A DNA stretch of 64,000 nt from Mixophyes australis (Eukaryota; Chordata; Amphibia; Anura; Limnodynastidae): contig JAVHZZ010000070.1 in the NCBI GenBank assembly GCA_036250195.1, positions 310,001-374,000 of the forward strand, read 5' to 3'. The position numbers and the translations under genes are program-made. This document shows positions 47,940 through 58,102 of the stretch, piece after piece; positions within the stretch are counted from its first letter, which is position 1; each line of letters opens with the position of its first letter. The notes beneath the pieces are model-generated. The model ran no database searches, was not told the origin of the DNA, and saw only the letters and a program-made list of their open reading frames with translations.

Positions 47940-48031
47940 CTCAGCGATGGAATGTCCAGCGATGTTTTCCTTATTCCTCTGGGAGGTGTCATTGGGATCT
48001 CCAACGAGGGTCTCCATTACAGCTTCTGGCA
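47940..48031 (-). CDS. Candidate coding exon with start codon (copy 2 paralogue)
   Basis: Sequence-identical in frame to the exon at 4,600-4,691: acceptor ...TCTCCCCAG, ATG in GTAATGG context, exit phase 0 at GAG|GTTAAA. Downstream on the same strand, the exons at 42,261-42,329 and 41,209-41,595 continue in phase, predicting 26 + 23 + 128 = 177 residues. The promoter-like blocks at 50,706 and 51,580 lie 2.7-3.6 kb upstream. If transcribed as modelled, this is the start of a small unrecognised gene. Confidence 0.42.
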
Positions 48032-50421
48032 CTGGGGAGACAAGAATATTCATTATCAGTTAATATATTCTCAATGATGGGTGACTTTGTTTTACTATAA
48101 ATTATCATTAATTTACCCCATGGTATTAGCAATATAAAATCTGTTAAACATGTTCCTTATGTGTCTGATCTTCATCCATGTGTTTGTTCATTATCCCTGT
48201 TTTGTGCCTTTCACCCTTAGTTCCTCCCCAGTTGTCTCTTATGTGCGTTCCTTTGTGTGCAATAGCTCCCTCTTGTGTGTAGATCCAGTCTGCACTGTCT
48301 GACACTCAGGAGGGATAAGGGACTTTCAATTTGAACATCGCTTCTGTGAAATTTTCCGATTAGAATGTGGCCTATGCCGATAGAGAGTCCATAACTGATC
48401 TACATGGAAAAGCTAGCTACCGCGGCATAACCGTGGACCTTGGCTAGTACATGAGTCCCATTAATTATTATTACTATCGTAGTTGATATGTAATATAACA
48501 CAGTGATCGGCAGAACAGGTATTGGGAAAAACAGAGTATACAAAATACAGGGACATACAAAGTAGACAAACATGACCACATCTTGATGGGGCGTGGTCAA
48601 GGAACGGTGAGGGCGTGGTCATTAGCTATCGCCCTTATCCCAACATTCCCACAAGCTGGACAAATATGTCCCCGGGCAGGATAGTGGACAGAGCCCTAAA
48701 TTCGGGACTCTTCTGCTGAAATTGGGACATTTGGGAGGTAACTACCATACTGCTTATCAATTGTGGTGAAACTAAACCATAAACAAGGAAAAAACACATA
48801 CTGAGAGGCATTGGCGCAAACATGATATAGGGAGGAACCAAAATATATCTTACCAGAAAAAGCCCATATCCAGTTGGAGGAAATCTGCTATTTTATATAT
48901 GTAAAGCAGCTCCCATATAATATTTAGTGATAACCTTAAAAATTGTCACTGGATTATAGCATCAGTCATAGAAAACGGGGCCATAATCTGTTAATAAACG
49001 CACAAATGGAGCCATAATTTGATGACAATCATAGAAAACAAACTACCCTGCAAACTCTCCTGTCAGGGCCCGGAGCAGTTCTTCTCTTACCCCTTACTGG
49101 CAGTTTGCTCTCCTACAGCCAGAGACCAGGGCAGGACCGGAAGGTGAGCGCTATCTGTCTGTAACAGAACATGCTGACAGCGGCTTCAGGACTCAACAAG
49201 TTACATCGGACTTACATGAAAGATGGGGGATGGGGGGTGCTGGGTGTACCACTGGGTGCCCTAAATGTCCGTATTAAATTCTTGTTTGATATTACCTCTG
49301 GGTTCCCCACCCTAATGAACACATTTATATTTTTCTTACATCTGGAAGAACTGCGGATGACAGGCTTGTCTTCACTCATTGTTGTGTCTCTTGTCAGACT
49401 TAGCGATCAATCTGTTGTTAGGAAAATTATTGAAAACATGGTTACTTTCAGAGCTCTTCATTATTTAATAAAAAAAGTTACTAAAAGCAGGTCTCAAAAA
49501 ATGTGTCCCAAAGGTACTGGGTCTAATTCATTAAGGAAAGAAAAGCAAAATAAATGAGTAACTTTGCACCTTGGCAAAACCATGTTGCATTGGAGAGTGA
49601 GGTAAATTTAGGGGTAGGGCATGTCCTAGGTCAACTTTAAAATTCAGTGTAAAAATAAAGCTATCAAGTATTTGTTTGCTACATGGAAAAACAGCCAGTA
49701 TTTAACTTATATGCAAAATAATAAACTCATTTGCACCCCTTACATTTTAACCTGGTTTTGTCTTGGATCAAATATAGTCCTTTTTGCTTTGTTCTCCTTA
49801 ATGAATCAGACCCACTGTGTTTAAATGTATTCTACACTTTACCTCCAACCTTGTCTTGTCTCCCCTCGCTCATCCTTGTCCCCTCACCCCATTACTTTCT
49901 CATCCTTTCTAATCTCTGTTACTTTCCACTCACCCCCTTTCTCTCCATCCATCTTTGGTTCTCTATCACGGGGGGCTCAAGATGGACTAAAATCATTTTG
50001 TTAGTTCTGGATTAGTTTAGTTCACATTGGGGCTAATGCACATGGGCACCATTACAGTCCTGTAGATTCACTCTTTTATTATATACAGGTTACTCTGCTG
50101 CTCCCCCTGTGACCCCACAAGTGGGCTTACCTCAATAAAGGGCTGGAGACTATCACTAGGGCCCATAGAACGTCAGACCTGGTGTAGGAAATGCACAAGG
50201 CACTAACTGGGGCATTTTTTATTAGCTATGGGGCATTTTTGGCTTATACATTATTTGCTGCACTTTTATTGCGATAATTAGATTGTAGCTCTCTCAGGAG
50301 AAGGGTTCTCCCTACCCTTGGTTTTTATATTAGCATTTATTTTATCTATATTGTATGTAGCTGTTTTATGTATGACATGTTTTACTCACTAATCTGTAAA
50401 GCACATTTGGCCTTAAAAATA

Positions 50422-50453
<32 letters not shown>

Positions 50454-50514
50454 ACATTTTCTGTAAAACCATTTTAGAAAATGTTCCCCTTTGTGTTCAC
50501 CTTCAAATTCTTAG

Positions 50515-51808
50515 AGATATTTGGGTTTAAAATCAGGTCCAAGTTTTCATACTTATACTGTACTGTAAATATTGTTACCAGGCTAAAGCCATTAACACAG
50601 GGCTTAGAGATGGGTAAACCAGGAATACACAGACTGTAAATTATTCTCACCCCCTGAATATATCCCATTTATAATATAATCCCCGTCCCAGTCTTGTTAC
50701 ATTACCTGTGGAGATAACTGACGCTCTGTTTGAGATTCAAGTGTAAACAGCTGTTTCCAACCAATCAGATTGAAGAGAATTCTGTGACATCACCAACCCA
50801 GGTAGCTCAGTGCACAGTAATCCCTGATCAGCCATTGGTTGAGAGCTGTGTAATTGTAAATGGCCATATGTATGACAGCCCTATGTCTTAGTTATGTACA
50901 TATGTGTAACATGGATGAACTGTGTGAATCATGGGGAATTACTTGTGAATCTGCCAATCTGTTAGGTCAGACACAATCTCGTTAGTCACTACTCATAGGC
51001 AAACCACAAAGTAGTCTCCCCCAGTTATCTTGAATTCTGTACCTCTTAACGTCTCTGATGGCAGGTAGGAGGTATCCTAATGACCAGTCTATGGGTAACC
51101 TGCATTAGGACCTTACACCAGACTAAAATAATCACCTTGGCAAGTGCTTACCCAGTGTGCCAAAATCAAACGTTCTCATGTGTAACGTTCTAATGTAAAC
51201 TGCAGCATTAAATATAGTTCTTGTAAAAATATGATAGTGACTGTTTCCGACTAAGCTTGTTAATTACTGTCATAGGTAATTAAATCAATGGCAGAAGTAG
51301 CTACATGAAGATATGCTTCATGTAAAGTATTTGACATTACTCAAATATCTATTTTCCACATTACTTTTTAATTGGATTTTTACATGTATTTGGGTTTAAA
51401 ATCAGGTCCACATTCTTTTTATACTTATACTGTACTGTAAATATTGTTACCAGGTTAAAGCCATTAACACAGGGCTTAGAGATGGGTAAACCAGGAATAC
51501 ACAGACTGTAAATTATTCTCACCCCCTGAATATATCCCATTTATAATATAATCCCCGTCCCAGTCTTGTTACATTACCTGTGGAGATAACTGACGCTCTG
51601 TTTGAGATTCAAGTGTAAACAGCTGTTTCCAACCAATCAGATTGAAGAGAATTCTGTGACATCACCAACCCAGGTAGCTCAGTGCCCAGTAATCCCTGAT
51701 CAGCCATTGGTTGAGAGCCGTGTACCTGTAAATGGCCATATGTATGACAGCCCTATGTCTTAGTTATGTACATATGTGTAACATGGATGAACTGTGTGAA
51801 TCATGGGG
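50515..51808 (-). repeat. 872-bp tandem repeat, about 1.5 units (copy 2)
   Basis: GGGTTTAAAATCAGG at 50,523 and 51,392 (869 bp apart). The full unit has A-type sequence up to GGCAGAAGTAGCTACATG and B-type sequence from AGATATGCTTCATG onward, a chimera of the two unit types seen in copy 1. Confidence 0.95.
50706..50840 (-). promoter_or_regulatory. Promoter-like block and candidate first exon (copy 2, proximal)
   Basis: Same CCAAT / TGATGTCA / inverted CCAAT / CACAG|GTAATG arrangement as in copy 1, exon end at 50,706. A second one ends at 51,580. These are the nearest promoter candidates for the exon at 47,940-48,031. Confidence 0.4.
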
Positions 51809-51954
51809 AGGTGAAGCCATGACCTGAATGGGTATGTTATAAAAAACTATCTATATATTGGCATAAGACTACTTAGTGGGGTATTTCCCATTGTTGTGTG
51901 TGAGACAAGAAGAATTTTTACTTTTCCCCCACATTTTGTTTTTTTATGTTTCAC

Positions 51955-52967
51955 TAGAGATGAGCGGTACGGAGATAGAATTAGATAGACAGGAATTTTA
52001 GGGTACAGAGTCGAATTGAGACATGACTCGGCGTCTTGCTCCAAATTCCGATCTGAAAATGAGGCAAAATGTCATTTCATGTAAAATGTCAGATCTCGCG
52101 AGTATTGGATCGATATCTTCAATGTATAGACGTCCTTCCTGTTCTCAGCTGCCATTTAGAAGTGATAGCAGGTGGGTAGGACATTTGCTGCAATTCTGTG
52201 CTCAGAAAGTTGGTTGCTCGGGGTGAAAGAGACAATGTATATTGACATAGCTGCGATATTACTGCACAAATCTTACGTTTATTTACAGATCAGTCTGATG
52301 GAAATATGTGCTGATAAATTGGGTGTGAGAGAGTGAAGAGTAGGCAATCAGTGGTTACTGGTAGTAATAGATTATTAAACTATTTAAGAGTTAACAAAAA
52401 CTATTCTTTCTTGCTTTTAAAATCAAAGATGTTTAAATCTGATGACAGTAGTGCCAGGGGCAGTATCAGTGACATCTGAAATATTTAGTGGGCAAAAATA
52501 GGGAACTGTTTAATTGTGAGCAGCACCCCCCCTCCCCCCACACACAAAATGTATATATATTTTATATATTTTGCTTTTACAATCTAAATGTTTGTCTGTG
52601 AAGGTAATTGTGTGTGAGGGGCAGCATCACATCTGTCCTAGTGAGCGGCTATATGGCAGGGTGCGGTAAATGACCTGACACTGTGTATTATGCTGGAGGG
52701 ATGATGATGATGCTGCTGCTACAGGCGCTGCTGCACTTGAGGGCGATACACCAACCCAGTGGGCTGTCACGGCTATATAGTCTTTTGTTTGACCAGTACC
52801 GCTTGTCACATATCTGTAGCTAAGTGGACAGTCGGTACAATGACATTTTCTAGGGACTGAATGGCTTTTTGTTTAACCTCACAGTACAGCAATTGCTGTT
52901 AAGAAGAAATGGGATTGTGATGGAATTTGGTAACGTGGACACATGATCTAAACTAATTGGTTAAAAC
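51955..52967 (-). mobile_element. Old hAT relic, copy 2, first part
   Basis: Counterpart of 13,881-14,700. It contains the transposase relic (TSGTGQTKDYIAVTAHWVG on the minus strand, 52,809-52,740) and ends at the insertion point of the younger hAT at 52,968. The relic continues at 55,792-55,919 and from 62,402. Confidence 0.7.
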
Positions 52968-53202
52968 TAGGGATGAGCGCACTCGGATTTATGAAATCCG
53001 AGCCCACCCGAACGTTGCGGATCCGAGTCGGATCCGAGACAGATCCGGGTATTGGCGCCAAATTCAAAAGTGAAACTGAGGCTCTGACTCATAATCCCGT
53101 TGTCGGATCTCGCGATACTCGGATCCTATAAATTCCCCGCTAGTCGCCGCCATCTTCACTCGGGCATTGATCAGGGTAGAGGGAGGGTGTGTTAGGTGGT
53201 CC

Positions 53203-53350
53203 TCTGTGCTGTTTAGTTCTGTGCTGTTTAGTTCTGTGCTGTTTAGTTCTGTGCTGTTTAGTTCTGTGCTGTTTAGTTCTGTGCTGTTTAGTGCTGTGCT
53301 GTGCTGTGCTGTGCTGTGCTGTTTAGTGCTGTGCTGTGCTGTGCTGTGCT
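53203..53350 (+). repeat. 15-bp and 5-bp tandem repeats in element X leader
   Basis: Six copies of CTGTGCTGTTTAGTT, then (TGTGC)n tracts. The 78-codon frame here (SVLFSSVLF...) is an artefact of the repeat. Confidence 0.9.
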
Positions 53351-53579
53351 GTGTTCTGCAGTATCAGTCCAGTGGTGCTGTGTGCTGTGCTCTGTCCTTC
53401 TGAGGTCAGTGGTGCTGCTGGGTCCTGTGCTGTGTCCTGTTCAGTCCAGTGGTGCTGTGTCCTGTGCTCTGTGCTTCTAAGGGCATAGTTATTTCCCCAA
53501 TATTCCCCTGTGTTTAAAAAAATAAAAAAAAGTTTTTTTAAAAAATACCAAAAACTACTTTAATTTTTTTTAATTACCA

Positions 53580-54290
53580 CAAAATTTGCACAACCAATCC
53601 TGCAGTATAAGCCCATTGGTACTGCAATATTACCAAGTTCACACATTCAGCAGTAAAAGTCCAGTGGTACTGCAATATTACAAAGTTTACACATTCTGCA
53701 GTATCAGTCCAGTGGTGCTGTGTCCTGTGCTCTGTCCTGCTGAGTTCCGTAGTGCTGCTGGGTCCTGTGCCGTGTCCTGTTCAGTCCAGTGGTGCTGTGT
53801 CCTGTGCTCTGTGCTTCTAAGGGCATAGTTATTTCCCCATTATTCCCAAGTTTTTAAAAAATAAAAAAAAAGTAAAAAAAAATAAAAAATTTAAAAAAAA
53901 AATAAAATATAATAATTATAACCAAATTTGCAAAACCAATCCAGCAGTATAAGTCCATTGGTACTGCAATATTACCAAGTTCACACATTCTGCAGTATCA
54001 GTCCAGTGGTGCTGTGTCCTGTGCTCTGTCCTGCTGAGTTCCGTAGTGCTGCTGGGTCCTGTGCCGTGTCCTGTTCAGTCCAGTGGTGCTGTGTCCTGTG
54101 CTCTGTGCTTCTAAGGGCATAGTTATTTCCCCACTATTCCCAAGTTTTTTAAAAATAAAAAAAAAGTAAAAAAAAATAAAAAATTTAAAAAAAAAAAAAT
54201 ATATAATAATTATAACCAAATTTGCAAAACCAATCCAGCAGTATAAGTCCATTGGTACTGCAATATTACCAAGTTCACACATTCTGCAGT
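53580..54290 (+). repeat. About 300-345-bp tandem repeat upstream of the element X ORF
   Basis: The segment AACCAATCCNGCAGTATAAG ... TTCTAAGGGCATAGTTATTTCCCC plus an A/T-rich linker is repeated at 53,585, 53,930 and (partial) 54,230. Internally it carries CAGTATCAGTCCAGTGGTGC motifs many times. Confidence 0.85.
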
Positions 54291-54307
54291 ATCTTGTGCT
54301 ACATATA

Positions 54308-54811
54308 ATGGAGACCAAAAATTTGGAGGATAAAGTAGGGAAAGATCAAGACCCACTTCCTCCTAATGCTGAAGCTGCTGCCACTAGTCATGACATAGAC
54401 GATGAAATGCCATCAACGTCGTCTTCCAAGCCCGATGCCCAATCTCGTAGTACCGGGCATGTAAAATCCAAAAAGCCCAAGTTAAGAAAAAGTAGCAAAA
54501 AGAGAAACTTTAAATCATCTGAGGAGAAACGTAAAGTTGCCAATATGCCATTTACGACACGGAGTGGCAAGGAACGGCTTAGGCCCTGGCCCGTGTTCAT
54601 GACTAGTGGTTCAGCTTCACCCACGGATCTTAGCCCTCCTCCTCCTCCCCCCCCCTACAAAAAATTGAAGAGAGTTATGCTGTCAGCAACAAAACAGCAA
54701 ACAACTCTGCCTTCTAAAGAGAAATTATCACAAATCCCCAAGGCGAGTCCAAGGGTGTTGGTGGTTGTCAAGCCTGACCTTCCCATCACTGTAAAAGTTC
54801 AGGGTTTTTAA
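54308..54811 (+). pseudogene. hAT transposase N-terminal fragment (element X)
   Basis: From METKNLEDKVG to the stop at 54,811 (167 codons). It is a hydrophilic, Ser/Lys-rich segment with MPFTTRSGKERLRPWP at 54,545-54,592, matching MPFYTRSGKERMRPSP in the intact transposase at 58,328. No BED finger, catalytic domain or dimerisation region follows; the frame runs into a 76-79-bp tandem repeat. It could still be translated as a short DNA-binding or regulatory protein, but there is no evidence for this. Confidence 0.7.
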
Positions 54812-55468
54812 TATATATTGTGGTGACCCACTCCTCTACGCAGTCCAGGTACATTTATTGGTGCGATTCATAAAAGTTGAGGGTTTTTAATATATATTGT
54901 GGTGACCCACTCCTCTACGCAGTCCAGGTACAATTATTGGTGCGAATCATAAAAGTTCAGGGTTTTTAAGATATTGTGGTGACCCACTCCTCTACGCAGT
55001 CCAGGTACAATTATTGGTGCGAATCATAAAAGTTCAGGGTTTTTAAGATATTGTGGTGACCCACTCCTCTACGCAGTCCAGGTACAATTATTGGTGCGAA
55101 TCATAAAAGTTCAGGGTTTTTAATATATTGTGGTGACCCACTCCTCTACGCAGTCCAGGTACATTTATTGGTGCGATTCATAAAAGTTCAGGGTTTTTAA
55201 TATATATTGTGGTGACCCACTCCTCTACGCAGTCCAGGTACAATTATTGGTGCGAATCATAAAAGTTCAGGGTTTTTAATATATTGTGGTGACCCACTCC
55301 TCTACGCAGTCCAGGTACAATTATTGGTGCGAATCATAAAAGTTCAGGGTTTTTAAGATATTGTGGTGACCCACTCCTCTACGCAGTCCAGGTACAATTA
55401 TTGGTGCGAATCATAAAAGTTCAGGGTTTTTAAGATATTGTGGTGACCCACTCCTCTACGCAGTCCAG
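54790..55468 (+). repeat. 76-79-bp tandem repeat, about 9 units
   Basis: Unit AAAAGTTCAGGGTTTTTAAT, ATTGTGGTGACCCACTCC, TCTACGCAGTCCAGGTACA, ATTATTGGTGCGAATCAT. The first unit contributes the last codons and stop of the element X ORF, so the array grew from the truncation point. Confidence 0.95.
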
Positions 55469-55984
55469 AAAGATACCTTGTTGCAACGTTTTGGACTAAT
55501 AACTATATTGTGAGGTGTTCAGAATACACTGTAAATTAGTGGAAATGCTTGTTATTGAATGTTATTGAGGTTAATAATAGCCTAGGAGTGAAAATAAGCC
55601 CAAAAACTTGATTTTTAAACTTTTTATGTTTTTTTCAAAAAAAATCCGAATCCAATACCTTAAATCCGAACCGAGACCTTTCGTCAAGTGTTTTGCGAGA
55701 CAAATCCGAACCTCAAAAATAACGAAAATCCGGATCCAAAACACAAAACACGAGACCTCAAAAGTCGCCGGTGCACATCCCTAGTTAAAACCTGATGCAT
55801 TGATGGGGAAATTGTACCCACATCCAGTGATAACATAGCTGTCATGGCTTTAGTGATCCGCTGTGCAGCAGGATACTGGCTGTCATACTTGGTTCCTCTT
55901 GCGTCTCAGACAATTGTTGATTATAATTAGAGATGGGCGGGTCCGGTTCTCCGAGAACCGAACCCACCCGAACTTTGGGTATCC

Positions 55985-56012
55985 GAGTACCGAGCTGAGC
56001 AGCTCGGTACTC
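55985..56012. promoter_or_regulatory. 13-bp perfect inverted repeat in element Y left end
   Basis: GAGTACCGAGCTG, AG spacer, CAGCTCGGTACTC. Located 57 bp inside the terminus; a plausible transposase-binding hairpin. It lies about 90 bp upstream of the TATA-like box. Confidence 0.6.
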
Positions 56013-56280
56013 TCCCGCCCATTCCGAATCCAAATCGAGGCCGAACGTCATTGTGACGTTGTCGGATCTCGGGACTCGGTTCTCGCGATACTTCAACTTT
56101 ATAAATACACGCCTCCACAGCAATCCATCGCCATTTGACAGAGGGAGAGAGCAGGGTGTAGTCATAGGCTAATTAGAGCAGGGACAGAGAATACAATATT
56201 GTTCTTGCAATTGCTCTAACCAAAATCGCTAGTGCAGAGAGGAGGATAGAGGTTTATTATTTTTTCTTCAAATGTGGCAC

Positions 56281-58080
56281 TCCCCAGCGCTTTTGGGGTG
56301 TCCCCCATAATTGTGCATTAATATTTCTGGCTGTCAAAAGTCATATCTGTCAGCAGTATCTACTAAATAATTTGTAGCACACCTCAGTGTTTTTGGGGTG
56401 TCCTCCCTAATTGTGCATTAATATTTCTGGCTGTCAAAAGTCATATCTGTCAGCAGTATCTACTCAATAATTTTTAGCACTCCTCAGTGTTTTTGGGGTG
56501 TCCTCCCTAATTGTGCATTAATATTTCTGGCTGTCAAAAGTCATATCTGTCAGCAGTATCTACTCAATAATTTTTAGCACTCCTCAGTGTTTTTGGGGTG
56601 TCCTCCCTAATTGTGCATTAATATTTCTGGCTGTCAAAAGTCATATCTGTCAGCAGTATCTACTCAATAATTTTTAGCACTCCTCAGTGTTTTTGGGGTG
56701 TCCTCCCTAATTGTGCATTAATATTTCTGGCTGTCAAAAGTCATATCTGTCAGCAGTATCTACTCAATAATTTTTAGCACTCCTCAGTGTTTTTGGGGTG
56801 TCCTCCCTAATTGTGCATTAATATTTCTGGCTGTCAAAAGTCATATCTGTCAGCAGTATCTACTCAATAATTTTTAGCACTCCTCAGTGTTTTTGGGGTG
56901 TCCTCCCTAATTGTGCATTAATATTTCTGGCTGTCAAAAGTCATATCTGTCAGCAGTATCTACTCAATAATTTTTAGCACTCCTCAGTGTTTTTGGGGTG
57001 TCCTCCCTAATTGTGCATTAATATTTCTGGCTGTCAAAAGTCATATCTGTCAGCAGTATCTACTCAATAATTTTTAGCACTCCTCAGTGTTTTTGGGGTG
57101 TCCTCCCTAATTGTGCATTAATATTTCTGGCTGTCAAAAGTCATATCTGTCAGCAGTATCTACTCAATAATTTTTAGCACTCCTCAGTGTTTTTGGGGTG
57201 TCCTCCCTAATTGTGCATTAATATTTCTGGCTGTCAAAAGTCATATCTGTCAGCAGTATCTACTCAATAATTTTTAGCACTCCTCAGTGTTTTTGGGGTG
57301 TCCTCCCTAATTGTGCATTAATATTTCTGGCTGTCAAAAGTCATATCTGTCAGCAGTATCTACTCAATAATTTTTAGCACTCCTCAGTGTTTTTGGGGTG
57401 TCCTCCCTAATTGTGCATTAATATTTCTGGCTGTCAAAAGTCATATCTGTCAGCAGTATCTACTCAATAATTTTTAGCACTCCTCAGTGTTTTTGGGGTG
57501 TCCTCCCTAATTGTGCATTAATATTTCTGGCTGTCAAAAGTCATATCTGTCAGCAGTATCTACTCAATAATTTTTAGCACTCCTCAGTGTTTTTGGGGTG
57601 TCCTCCCTAATTGTGCATTAATATTTCTGGCTGTCAAAAGTCATATCTGTCAGCAGTATCTACTCAATAATTTTTAGCACTCCTCAGTGTTTTTGGGGTG
57701 TCCTCCCTAATTGTGCATTAATATTTCTGGCTGTCAAAAGTCATATCTGTCAGCAGTATCTACTCAATAATTTTTAGCACTCCTCAGTGTTTTTGGGGTG
57801 TCCTCCCTAATTGTGCATTAATATTTCTGGCTGTCAAAAGTCATATCTGTCAGCAGTATCTACTCAATAATTTTTAGCACTCCTCAGTGTTTTTGGGGTG
57901 TCCTCCCTAATTGTGCATTAATATTTCTGGCTGTCAAAAGTCATATCTGTCAGCAGTATCTACTCAATAATTTTTAGCACTCCTCAGTGTTTTTGGGGTG
58001 TCCTCCCTAATTGTGCATTAATATTTCTGGCTGTCAAAAGTCATAACTGTCAGCAGAATCTACTAAATAATTTTTAGCAC
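56281..58080 (+). repeat. Exact 100-bp tandem repeat, 18 units, in transposase leader
   Basis: TCCTCAGTGTTTTTGGGGTG recurs every 100 bp. Units from 56,481 to about 57,980 look identical by eye; the first two and last units are diverged. There is no ATG within the unit and the unit length is not a multiple of 3. The array ends 23 bp before the transposase ATG. One short upstream frame (ATG near 56,271, 12 codons) precedes it. Confidence 0.98.
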
Positions 58081-58102
58081 TCCCCAGTGGTTTGCGCTCA
58101 GA

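Larger units (their letters stand above)
52968..55783 (+). mobile_element. hAT element X, internally deleted, copy-2 specific
   Basis: Termini TAGGGATGAGCGCACTCGG and, reversed, TAGGGATGTGCACCGGCGA; flanked by GTTAAAAC at 52,960-52,967 and 55,784-55,791 (8-bp target duplication). The site is intact at 14,693-14,700 in copy 1. Subterminal sequence has CGGATTTATGAAATCCG and several GGATCCGAG repeats. A TATAAAT lies at 53,127. The interior has only a transposase N-terminus, flanked by tandem repeats, so it is non-autonomous. Confidence 0.93.

Noticed and set aside
53167..53403. 78-codon frame in the hAT X leader
   Set aside because: Artefact of 15-bp and 5-bp repeats (SSVLFSSVLF...).
56281..58080. 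CRISPR-like regular array
   Set aside because: The 100-bp units are contiguous repeats without distinct spacers, in a eukaryotic transposon leader.
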